Position numbers and translations under genes: made by a program. A stretch of DNA of 64,000 nt, from positions 13,828,846 to 13,892,845 of the forward strand of contig NC_088779.1 of assembly GCF_954871325.1 (NCBI RefSeq). Reading direction: 5' to 3'. Every line of letters begins with the position of its first letter. The stretch's first letter is position 1. The notes under the pieces were generated by a model. The model searched no databases. It was not told where the DNA came from and saw only the letters and a list, made by a program, of their open reading frames with translations. Shown here piece after piece: positions 45,976 through 57,500 of this stretch. The stretch comes from Gordionus sp. m RMFG-2023 (taxonomy: Eukaryota; Nematomorpha; Gordioida; Chordodea; Parachordodidae).

Positions 45976-46078
45976 ATTCATAATTAAATATATCATATGT
46001 TACCTATACAATATATTAACATTATAAATAATAATTCATAGTTAAATATATCATATGTTACCTATGCAATATATTAAC
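45976..46078. repeat. 58 bp tandem duplication in the LTR-element interior
   Basis: ATTCATAATTAAATATATCA and the following CATATGTTACCTAT are repeated 58 bp later with a few changes. Confidence 0.85.
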
Positions 46079-46605
46079 CTTAATTAATAATAAATTATCC
46101 CATACATATTCATCCCTTTACAAACCCAAAATGCATAATTAAATAATACACACTTTATTACAAGAGTCTATATCCATATATATTTTCATAAATTTCACAT
46201 ATTTAAATATTTAACAATCCTTTCTGTCCTGCTGTTCATGAGGTCTTTCAGCTTCCTATGACGGAATACCTATAACACCATTCAATGAGTTTTAAGGCAT
46301 ACCAAATAATGATCAAAATTATATGTACCATATACATCTAAACATAAGATAATATACCAAATATTACTGTCTTAAATTCCTGATCTTATTTCCATATTTC
46401 TGCCTAATACTCATTACATACTTTCTATCTTACACCTTTTAAGTTAAATATAAAAGTATAGAAATCCTTAAACTCATGTATCTGTATAGTTTTTAGTACA
46501 TTGCCTTGTCAAAATTTCTCTTATGTAATATGCATACAACAAAAATTTTGTTTTACTTTAAAACCGAATGAACCCACTCTTTCGATCTTGGTCAGCTGGC
46601 AACAA

Positions 46606-47044
46606 TATTACAAGTTACCTTAAATATAACAAAAATGCCCATTACTCTCAATTATATAACTTAACAACCCAAAATAATTCTTTCTAATAATATTAAATAA
46701 ATACCATTGACCATTAACGACGATCCATATTTAACATAATTATCTTTATTTCCAATAAAACCACAACAATCTAACATAAAATATGTAGAAAAATATAACA
46801 TAATATAATTATCCAATTCTTCATTTCTCAAGGGTCCACAGCTGACATCCAAAGGTCCACAGCTGACATCTAATTCAATATCTCTTAATCTCCAACTACA
46901 GGTTTTTCCGAACAATGAAATACACCCCGTGATCCTTATCTCCTCTTCTTCCCCCAAGGAAAACTTAATTTTCCTGTCAGAAAATAACTGACATTTGATG
47001 TATTATATTAAATTTATTTCTTCTTTTTTTCAACAGCTACAACA
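46606..47044 (-). repeat. Upstream (5') long terminal repeat
   Basis: Partner of 44219-44653. It is followed by the ATTAT target duplication at 47045-47049. Confidence 0.87.
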
Positions 47045-47049
47045 ATTAT

Positions 47050-48023
47050 GTTATATAAATTAATAAACAAAAATAATATAAATCTTTAGAAGAAATAATT
47101 ATGCAAATATATTGAAGCCTTGAGTTATTTACATGGCAAGGATGCCATATTAGAAATGAATTTTGTAACTATAAGGACCAGAGTGATATGATGAAAGCAA
47201 TTAAGATTTTATATATTATTGTCGCACCACATCTAGTTGGTATATTATATCTTAAAATAATAATAGTTCGTAATAATATCAAAAATATACTGTATTAACA
47301 ATTTAACTTACAACTGTATTTTAAAGAATAAGAAAATAGCTTTCCTAAAAACAGGTAAAAAAGAGAAGAAAAGATATCTAATAAGATTGCATCCATTGTG
47401 GGATGAATTATAAGATGTTTAATTTAATAAAATTTTAAATAAATAGATCGTTAAAGAAATGAATGCTAATTGTTACTTATATTTATTAACAACAGCATTT
47501 ATTTAGTAAATATTAACTGTTATATATATTCTATAACTGTCAAATACGTCTGTAAAAGTGGCATTTTACCTAATATTTGATAATCAATTTTATATAATAG
47601 AGGATTATTAACTATATGTCTACTTACTTTTTATAAATAAATCTCATATACTTATTTGGACCTTGAAAATATTTTTAGGTAGAGGCATGGTAATTAAATC
47701 TAAAAATGAATAATATAGTTGATTAGTGATTTTGAACTCGGCTAATTACATTATTAAATTTGTTAATTTTCAATTTATAAATAAATATATTTATTTTAAG
47801 ATTATAAAATAATTTTAAATAATAATAATCAATTAAGCTTCAATTGTTAATGCTAAAATAATATTTAGACATTATGAGTGATCTTGATATTCCATTTTTA
47901 ACACAGATTTATTGCAAGCTGACATAGTGAATATATTTATATGTATTTATAAATAGTCTTATTAATTTTTAAATAATAAAATCAAATCAATATATAATAT
48001 TTAATAGAATTATAAAATAAATC
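47050..48023. other. AT-rich intergenic sequence
   Basis: No gene, RNA or repeat recognised. Confidence 0.45.
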
Positions 48024-48031
48024 GTTCAGGG

Positions 48032-48429
48032 CAGTGGCGTAGCTACGGGGGTGGTTTTCGGGTTTGGACCCCTCCCAGAGCAAAAATTTTTTTTAGATTA
48101 TACGTTCAAAAGACTTAAAAGTGACTTTATATCAAATAAATACCATTAATATTTATATTTTCCTGATTTTGATTTTGTGGAAGGATATTATAATACTATA
48201 AAAATTATTCTGGATAATATTATTATAAAGTCATTGAGAATAATCTACTAAATTATAATAACGTATTATTGATGCATTTAAAAAAATATTTATTATATAT
48301 TATAGAAGATATTTATGATTTGTAAGATAAACCTTGCCGAAGGCCGAGCAAAAGGGCCGAAGGCCCGTATAAGGTGGTTGCTTTTATGGTATGGACCCCC
48401 TCTAAGGAAAATTCCTAGCTACGCCACTG
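48032..48429. mobile_element. CAGTGGCGTAGC hAT-type MITE, 398 bp, with perfect 8 bp target duplication
   Basis: The ends CAGTGGCGTAGCTA and TAGCTACGCCACTG are perfect 14 bp inverted repeats, flanked by GTTCAGGG on both sides (48024-48031 and 48430-48437). The 8 bp duplication places it in hAT. The interior is non-coding, with the palindromic CCGAAGGCCGAG and GGGCCGAAGGCCC words near the right end. A decayed relative is at 572-1288. Confidence 0.93.
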
Positions 48430-48437
48430 GTTCAGGG

Positions 48438-48572
48438 GGTCAATAAGTTTATTTTTAGTTCAGGGAGGTATTAGGGAGCCATTAAGAAAAATTTTTTCCG
48501 CTTCAGGGAGCTATTCAAATTTATCAGGGGGCTATAGCCCCTGCCCCCCCCCCTCTTGTGACGCTACTGCCA
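48438..48572. repeat. Older element end adjoining the MITE
   Basis: TTCAGGGAGGTATTAGGGAG, TTCAGGGAGCTATTC and TATCAGGGGGCTATAGCCCC lead into a C-run and CTTGTGACGCTACTGCC, which looks like a transposon terminus. It resembles 2000-2050. The MITE at 48032 inserted close to it. Confidence 0.45.
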
Positions 48573-49425
48573 ACATGTATGTTAATACCATCACAAATAA
48601 TTAAATCTATGATTAAAAGTATCTTCACGACATGGAAAATGTTGTTTATAAATGCGGAATTTTTTTGTTTTTAAAAATTATTCCTTTTCACAAAGAACCA
48701 AATCGGAAAATGTTTATTATAATTTTTAAATCAAATCTATACTCATAAAGACAATTTTAAAAATTTAAATTTCTGTTTTCATGATTCAAGGGATATTAAA
48801 GTTAATCCTAATCACGTCAGGAAATATTTTTCATGCTCACTCACGCTGTTACCCACGTGACCTATCGTGTTAATTTCACGGACCACACCCACTTCTAATC
48901 TATATATGACTTGACAACTTATTTGTCATATCTAATATTTGATTTCTAAGTTTATCAAAAACCTTTTCCAAATTTTTAATTAGTTACATCTAAAATTTAG
49001 ATGCAAGTTAAACTAATACACCCTGATAAAACTACAAAGCAACCTAAAATAAATTTATCACTGTAAATCTCTTATTCTTATAATTCACTGAAATTTTAAC
49101 CAATTTATCGGTTATATTTACTCATATATCTTTCAAAACTGCAACATTCTTGTTTCTTTGTTTAAAAGATATTTGATTTTTGAAAAATATATCATGAATT
49201 AGTAATACATTCATCCATAACATGTTCCTTTTGAATTTAGAATGAAGATCGAAAAATCGGATTACAAGCCTCATTTTGGAAGTTTATTATAAAAGATGAT
49301 AAATAGAGGCTATTCGAATATTATACATTTTATTATCTTTTGCAATAATTAGTAAAGAGAAGAATTAATCATCACATATTCATAAATCCAAATTTAATGA
49401 ATTTTTAGTATATTTTGCTGACTTA
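48573..49425. other. AT-rich intergenic sequence
   Basis: No gene recognised. 48790-48900 has the tolerated palindromic words CACGCTGTTACCCACGTGAC but no repeat partner. Confidence 0.4.
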
Positions 49426-49645
49426 GTGTTGTTAAAAAGACAGGTTAGGGTGGATTTTTCAAAACGGCTCGATTAAGATTTTAGTTTAAGTAATATTATT
49501 TAAGCATCGAGATTTGGCAAATAGATGTCCAAGCATTTCTGCCAGCTATGAGCAAAATCTTTAGGTTTACATAATGTTTATTTTGGTTATAATTTTAATC
49601 GGGCAGTTTTTTAAAATCGACCTGAATCGGGCTTTTATAACATTT
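49426..49645. mobile_element. TAGTGTTGTTAA-family MITE, about 220 bp
   Basis: It begins TTAGTGTTGTTAAAAAG. The interior (GAGATTTGGCAAATAGATGT, TTCTGCCAGCTATGAGCAAA, TCGACCTGAATCGGGC) matches 18905-19093. The right end (TTATAACATTTTGA) is diverged, so this copy is old. Confidence 0.8.
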
Positions 49646-50338
49646 TGATGTTTTTCTAAGGATTGAATTATTAGAACCGTTGTCAAATAAAGAAAGGTTA
49701 GAACTAAAATGATACTAAAGACTAATATCCTCGATATATACTTTTCTATAATATTCGTCAAATAAGAAAGGTTAGAACTAAAATGATACTAAATCTTTAT
49801 TAAATAATAAGATAAAAACATAATCAAAATAAATTAATTTAAAATAAAATTAAAAATTAAAGATTAAAAAAATTAAGTTCGTAAAATCATAATCCTTTAT
49901 TCAAAATTATAACATTATCAAATTAACAAAATTATAAAAGTAAAAATAATAAAAAAGATTAATAAAAAAAATAATAAAAAATAAAATACAAAAAAGTTAA
50001 TAATTATAAAAGATTTCTTTGTATGGTAAAAATTGGCCTTTTTATACTTTTTTCAATCTTCTTTATAACTAATATTCATAACTATTCAAATATAATATTT
50101 TTATCATGCGTTATAATAATAAATCCAAAAGAATTCTTTATGCAAAATAAATATAAAGTACAAATTTAACTAATCTAAAATTTACAACATTTAACAACAC
50201 TATACTAACTAAAAGAAATTATTCATCTTGTTCTGGTTTTAGAAATTATACAACTATTCCAAACATTTTATTATTATGGAAAAATATTTATATTTTATCT
50301 GTCAAACCATATAAAAAATATAATATTTATAAATAATA
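49646..50338. other. AT-rich intergenic sequence with a 76 bp tandem duplication
   Basis: GAAAGGTTAGAACTAAAATG followed by ATACTAAA occurs near 49691 and again near 49766. TTTAACAACACTA near 50187 is a solitary MITE end. No gene is seen. Confidence 0.5.
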
Positions 50339-50339
50339 G

Positions 50340-50760
50340 GAGTTCTCTTTGTTTTTTAGTAAAATTGCAATTCATATTTTTTTGCACATCGAATCTATCA
50401 TATTTTCAAGATTTTCATCAAAGGATGCGATTGAGCGGTTGATTTTTCCTGCTGTTAAACTGCCTTCAAAAAATTCTTTCCGAACTTTTATCATTCCCAA
50501 CATATTTTTCCATTTTCGAATATTTGGCAAACCAGCAAAATAGAGAATTAGAAAATTCACATCCAATGTGCAACATGTTTTTCATATTTATTGAAAATTA
50601 ATAATATATTTTCTTTTCTTTTCAAGTTCTATAAAATTGATTTTGGTTTTTCCTTTTCAATAATCAGATTCTTCACAAGAAATATTAAGCAAATGATATT
50701 ATTACTAAATTTTTTTAAATAATATATTTGCAATTATTAGACATTAAATTAATTATTGCC
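50340..50760 (-). other. Unidentified coding-like repeat, relative of the foldback insertion site
   Basis: The minus strand has an open piece (50372-50566) with VNFLILYFAGLPNIRKWKNM, LGMIKVRKEFFEGSLTAGKI and SFDENLENMIDSMCKK. The sequence from about 50540 to 50745 is homologous to 11765-11845 plus 18650-18830, where the foldback sits. The minus-strand frame in that copy includes VEKLVIEKVKPKLINFTKFK. No family was recognised. It could be a repeated gene fragment or an unfamiliar transposon protein. Confidence 0.4.
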
Positions 50761-51534
50761 TAAAAATAAAAATCTTTTCTTTCTCTTTTATTTATTAAAA
50801 ATATAAGCATTTTTTTAAATTGCTTTCCGATCCCTTATTTTGTTCACAATACATCCGCATGATTTTCTCTTTATTTATTAAAATAGAAGCAATTTTATAT
50901 TTATCCATATAAAGTTATTTTTTTAACGTAATAAAAAAATCATACAGAAACGAGCATGATTCTTTTAAAATATTTATTTTAAATAAATAAGCAATATTAA
51001 ATTTGCTTCCAATAATAGCTAAACGTATAATATTAATTTTAACATTGTCAAAATAACATTCTTTTTTTTTAATGAAGTTAAATCATAATTTATTTTTTAA
51101 TATAGCGTAAAGATTTTAATTATATTCAAGATTCTATGGAAGCTTCGTCGCTTGAAAATTTATTTTAATTTTATTCATTACAATTATCTTAATAAACTCT
51201 TCTTTTTTCATTAAAACATTAGGTTTGTTAAACCACTTTAATTTTATTTTTGTGGCCTTACCGTTACCAATGACAGACATTGTCTTACATGAGACTTTTC
51301 ATAAAATTGTTTTCTAATTTAACTTTCTTATTTTTAATAACTTTTTGAAATACCATATCTAGATTAAAGGAAAACTAATAAAAAACGCAATTCTAATTTT
51401 CGATATAATAAAAGATAAAAATACTTAATTGGGCCTAGCCACATTTTTATTATATTAAATAAGATTGACCGATGTCACAGTTATCTGTTATTTCTTTATA
51501 TTAAGCGGCAATATATACTTTTAAATTGTTTAAA
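50761..51534. other. AT-rich region upstream of ATIC
   Basis: No second gene is visible. The ATIC promoter should lie here, but no element can be named. CGATGTCACAGTTATCTG and AGCGGC near 51470-51510 are the only less AT-rich words near the start. Confidence 0.4.
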
Positions 51535-54500
51535 ATGCAAGGTGATTTTTTCTTTATGATCTTTTTATAGATTTTTTTAATAGCTCTTATTAGTGTTTAT
51601 GACAAGACTGCCCTTGAGAGTTTATCTAGATCCCTGTTTTCAAATGGTTATGAGATTATAGCATCAGGAAAAACAGCATCATTTATATCATCATTGAATA
51701 TACCTGTAAAAAATATATCCCTCTATACAGGATTTACAGAAATTTTAGGAGGGCGGGTTAAAACACTTCATCCTGCAATACATGCCGGTTTTGATTTTTT
51801 TATTTTTATGAAAAATGAAAATTATATCTTGAGAATAAGTTAGAATAATATTTAATTTATGCATTGCAATCAGAGAAATGTTGACTAATTTTTTTTTATA
51901 AAGGTTAATTTTTATTTTGGAATATTGGCCAGTATTGGTTAAAATATAAAGTATCAGCCAATATGATCAGCATTGACTTTACACCAATATCAAGTATCAT
52001 TGTATAGATTACAATTCTTTAATTTCAGAACATTGACAAAATATTAATAAGTTTGCAATTAAATAGTTATTAATGATATGAAAAATTAATATTTGGCTCA
52101 AGCCTGTCAGTAGCTCAATTTTTTAGATCCAATCCTGTGGCCCAAGCCCGAATGTTTAAAAAAGATTATAGGGAAGAAATCTCAAACAAATTTTTTATTT
52201 TATTCTCTATTTAAAAATATTCAACAATAGATATGATAATTATCTAATTTCTATTTATTGTATTATAAGACAATTAATAATATATAATTCCCACCTTAAA
52301 TATATTTCATAATTGTGATTTTCAATCTGACAAAAAAGGAAGAATAGGAGAGAACTTTGAGCTACAGACTGGACCTTTATTGACAATGTTGTCACAACCT
52401 GGGTTGGCAAACCTGGTGTATTTTAATATTCATTCTATTTTTACATTTATCCATTTTTCTTTAAAATATTCAAAATAAATATTTTATACACTCTTAAGAA
52501 TAACTTTATATAATTTTTGAATAAAAAATGATTTTTGGATATTAAATTTAAAACTTTAATAAAAAATGACAAAATAGAAAGTTTTTATAGAAAAGGAGTA
52601 AAATAAAGCAATATCAGAAATAGATGGACCAGATGGCTTAGGGTTCTATGAGACTTGATCAAAGATAAGATGTTGCCCCCTAAAACTTCATTTGATTGTG
52701 GGATGACTGACTTTAGCTTAAGGCCTGTTGCCAGAATTTATTAAGGTTTTTAATCATTTATATATCATTCCAAATCAAATTTAGCAAAGTTTATTATAAA
52801 ATCTAATAATCAATTAAATGTAAAAAATATTCATATTCCATTAATGTTAGGAATAAAAACGTTAAATTTTATTTTTCTCCTAAAAGAAAATTTATTTTTG
52901 AATAACTTGAACCCAAATATAAATAATGAATAAGTTAAATAATTTCATATATAAAATTACTATAAATATACTTGTTATTAGGGATGTGGCAATATTAAAT
53001 ATTAGATCCTGGCCAATATAAATCCTTTAAAAAAAAATTGAATTGGGCTAATATTAAAAAAAAATTATCCAATATTTTTATTGTATAATTATATAATATT
53101 TTTTATTTTATACATAATTCCCTAATAAATTACAGAATAAAAGGGACCAAAGTTGTATTTTTAAAGTTAAAAAAAATCAAATGTTAAAGAATAGTTAATA
53201 ATGTGATATTATTAGACATGTGCTCCAACAGCATTTTTGGCGGCGGCGTTTCTTTTTTAAAAATGATTGGCCGGCGAATCGATTTAGATGCCGCCACAAA
53301 AATCGGCAGCTACAAATATTTTTCTAACTTAATTTTTTTTAAATTAAATTTATAAATTCATTGGAAACACTTTTAAAATAAAATTTATACTTTATTATGT
53401 TTATAACTATAATTTAATGATTTTATTAATTTATAATTATCATGAATAAATATTATTTTATTTAGATTTAAAGGACATAATAATGATTTTTTAGAGTTCA
53501 GAGTGAGCCCAGCTATAGAAAATACACGCTCGCTGGGTGTGATCGTAGCTGGAACGCACAGGACCTTTCTAGCTAATATTAAAAATTTAGGAATATCCAA
53601 TGCTCTTATCTTCCAAAAATCTAAGACATCTTTTATCTCCAAATTATAAGGCGAAAATAATGAATAACACTCTTTTTCTAAACTGGTTAAATAGTCTTGT
53701 TGTTACAGGTTATTGTTATGAATAGATGAATGTTTTGTAGCCAATGGCTTAAGATAATCGAGTTTTGAAGCAACTTCCGTTGTTTCACATTCGTTTGATT
53801 CGTCCGTGTATGGCCGTATAGAGGTAGCGTGTTGACATAAAAATTGAACCGGAGTAATATTTTTTTCCTTTAAATATTCATTTACTATGTTTATAGATTG
53901 AAAACGAGGATCCAAAAGTGCTCCTAACCCCTAAGTAAAAAAATAAAAGAAAGAGAAATAATATATAAAAAATAATTTATGTATTTTAAAATACTACCTA
54001 AAGATTGGTTATTGAAAATCTATTATCAAATTTAGTAAGCATATTTTGTTTAAGGGATTCTATGGGAGGACTATCATATTCTTTTACAATTAAATGATTG
54101 TTAATTTCACTACGAAATAATAAGGCTAAATTTATAGTAACTCCTTTTTGGACAGAAAATTTTTTTTGAAGGTTTTAAGAAATTAAAAGTTTATGCACCA
54201 AATCCCAATCGGAGCTAAATAATTTGAGATCCGGTTTCTCCATTCTATTTTATAGAATATTTAAAGGATTTTTGTTATTGCTAGTCACACTTTTCAGCAT
54301 TATTAAAATACTATGCCAACGTGTAGGCATATTTAATTTTAAGGTTTTATGTTTTTTCTCATATGATTTTTGATTTTCACTATCTTCATCAAACCCCAAA
54401 CGATCTTCATTAAAAGGATCATTATCATCCAAATCTAAAATATCCGATGTATATGATATCGATTCAAAACATTTTCTATATGTTTATATTTTCAAAATCC

Positions 54501-57500
54501 GCTGTTTTGAATCGGCAACTATAATTTCTCTCACTTTTTTAATGAGATTTTCTATTTTATTAACTTTTTTATTCAATCGACTCACTAGATTATGTAATCC
54601 ATGCCCCAAACATAATAGACGAACACTTTTCTTTACATTGGGTCCTGCATCCGTAACCATTTGAATTTTCTTGGACCCTAAATCAAATTCATTTTCAACT
54701 TCTATCTCGGAAAGAATAGTTTCAGCGGTATGTTTTTGAGTGACATGATGTGTCGCCAATGTATAAAATACAATATTAAAATTATTATCTATTTCGTGAA
54801 ATGTAAAGGTAATATAATTTCGCCGTCTATATTTGTCTGTCCACATATCAAAATTTAGGACCTATATTAATTTGTTGGCATATGTATGCTTTCATTGATA
54901 AATACACATCATCTAATCCACTCCGGCTAAGTGTAGTTGTATCTGGTAATTCTTTGGTATCTGAAATAATGCCATTGTTCTACATAATAAAAAGTTAATA
55001 ATAAAAATATTATGCCATAAAAAATTCTAAATATGAGATGTTATAAATAATTAAATATCTTAACAGTTAAAATAAAAATTAAGATTCCCCTATAAAAAAT
55101 TATAATAATTTTACAAATAACCTTTAGAAAATCTTGCATTCCAGTATTATTTATAGAAGAGAATGGCATTAAATCCTTGCAACACATGAGTACATAATTC
55201 CTTACCAGAATCCATTTTTTATCTTTTATAGGGTCAGTTGTATCTTTTACAATGGGTTTAGAAATAACTTTAAATTTTGTTTAGATATTTCTTCTTTACA
55301 TGATAAATCATGTTTGTCAAGTAAATGTTTTATTATGTTTGATATGCTGATATTTTTTGAAAAAGATTTGATTGGATAACTAATTAAAAAATTTACAAAT
55401 ATTTTTAAAATAATCTAAAAATTTACTCTGAAAATGAATAATTATTTTTATTCTCACCATCTTTATCAAGTGCTATTTGCAAGCATATATTACTAAAGAC
55501 TTTATCTGTAGCAACACTGGTTCTCTTATTATTTATGCCAGTTTTTAATATTAAGGATCCAAATTGTTTCCATGCAAAAGAAGGCTACAAAGTATTACAA
55601 TGCTGCATTCATTATAATTGTTTTAGTCCTGCTATTTTTATATATATGTTATAATGGAAACAAAATAAAAATCATTATTTAAATTTCCTATTATGATAAA
55701 AAATAAATTTTATATAACGAAGTTGTAGATTTTTTGAAGCATCAAAAATTAAAAGAATAAAATATAGAATAATATAAATACCTTTTCTAATTTAATGTCC
55801 TAATCTTATTTTATCTAGCACGTTGGTCACAGACATGCCCAAAATGAGAGAATATGGATTGTTACAAATCAAACTTATAGCAAATAATATTTATTAATTT
55901 TAAAAAATAAAATCGCATTTTTTAATAATTCAAAAAATATTTAATATTTTTCTTCTAATTACAATTCATAAATAATATATAAAATAAATATTATTTGTAA
56001 TAATAAAAAATATGTATCATGCTGCCACGTCGCCGAATTTTTACATCGGCGGCGGTGTTTGGCGTCGGTTTGGTCAAAAATCACCGGCGGCTGCGCATTT
56101 GACCGGCGGCGCACATGTCTAGATATTATTTATTTTTTTTATTTGCAACAAGAAAAGGATTTTAAAATATTTAACAAATTACATTCAGCCATATACTTTA
56201 CCCATATTTTAAATGACATGATTTACCTTTATTGAATAAAAAAGATAAAATATATTTAATCATTAATGAATATCCATTAAATATTACCTTCTCTATGAAT
56301 ATGAAATACGGAAAATTTCAAAGCGTTCCTTATTTTGAACAGTTTACGATTCGTTATTTTTTTGTATTGTAAATATTTATTTTTTTATGACATTTGTTCA
56401 AAGATTAGCAGAGACCTGCAGAGGTACCATTTGCACGGTCCGGCCTGGATATTTTAAAATAAAAGATTTTTGGCCCCGGCCCGGATTAGACGAGGCTAGG
56501 AATTTTTTAAAATTATATTCGACCTGGTATATACAAAAAATTTACCTATTTGGTATTTTATCATATTTTTAAGCAAGCATATTAGCTAATGTTGTTAAAC
56601 GGCTCGTTTTGAGCCGATTTTTTAAAACGGCTAACTCAATTTTTCGCCAGAAAAATATTGACTAAGCCTCGAAATTTCGATAATATATGTTTAGACCTTT
56701 GCTCCTTCTATAAACAGAATTTTCAGGCTTGCATAGTATTTTTCTGGATAAAATACTGTGTTAGCCGTTTTTAAAAATCGGCTTAAAACGAGAAGTTTAA
56801 CGTACATATTTTATTTTTTTATATTCTAAACAGATATTTAGTATGTTACAAATTGATACTATAAAAAATTTGTATAAATAATATTGAATATACTATATTA
56901 ATTGTATTTATAAAAAAAATAAAACTATATTTTAATAAATAAAAAATATACATATATTATATAATAATGTATTTATTACCTATTATCCTTTGCGTTTATT
57001 CCATGGCAGGAAAACTATTATATTATGTAATAGATACTATGAGTGTTAGCTAGTGTTAACTTTCACCCAACATTATATTAATCATAACTATATATAATCA
57101 TTATAACCATATCTAATCATTATAACCATATCTAATTGACGAATATAATAATTCATGTTAAATAAATTTCTTAAAAAAATTTTACAGCCCGGGTATTTTA
57201 AAAAAAAATTTTCAGGCATGGCCCATGTATATTTTCCCGGGCCGGGCTTGGGCCGGGCCTGCAGGTCTCTGAAGATTAGTAACTAAGAATCAATCAAATG
57301 TCATTTAGAAAAAACCAAAGTATTTTTCCGGTTCCTGGAGTTAAACCAATTAATTTTGATAGGGGGAGGCATAATCATTTCTCTGCTACCGCACAGCATA
57401 TAGCCAGAAATCCCGGATAAAAGCCTGTGAAACAAATCAACACAAAAAATATGGAAAAAGACATAGGAGAAAAGACAGTGGGGAATAAATAGAAGAAGCG

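Larger units (their letters stand above)
44219..47044 (-). mobile_element. Small non-autonomous LTR retrotransposon, structurally whole, recent
   Basis: Two nearly identical direct repeats (44219-44653 and 46606-47044, about 435 bp) flank a 1.95 kb interior, and ATTAT is duplicated on both outer sides (44214-44218 and 47045-47049). On the minus strand the repeats start TGTTGTAGCTG, and a purine-rich GTGAAGGGTGGGCG directly precedes the downstream repeat as a polypurine tract would. No gag or pol sequence is visible in the interior, so it is of the TRIM/LARD type and would depend on another element. Near identity of the repeats points to recent insertion. The LTR family is not assigned. Confidence 0.85.

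Noticed and set aside
46661-46957. 98-codon minus-strand frame with a repeated DVSCGPL
   Set aside because: It lies within a long terminal repeat; the repeated residues come from a short duplication and no family is matched.
44219-47044. Segmental duplication instead of an LTR element
   Set aside because: The 5 bp duplication outside both repeats and the purine-rich tract beside one repeat favour an LTR element.
50349-50543. Plus-strand 64-codon open frame
   Set aside because: It overlaps a minus-strand frame with more protein-like composition; neither is recognised and the minus strand was preferred.
51571-51583. Alternative acceptor for ATIC intron 1 at 51570
   Set aside because: It would put the first exon out of frame with the conserved ALISVYDK start; the acceptor at 51583 keeps the phase and gives a 42 bp intron like those in MED10.
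51915-51935. GGAATATTGGCCAG as a possible third ATIC exon (G-I-L-A)
   Set aside because: No splice acceptor precedes it, the frame ends at once, and the word belongs to a small repeat. The true continuation is at 58761.
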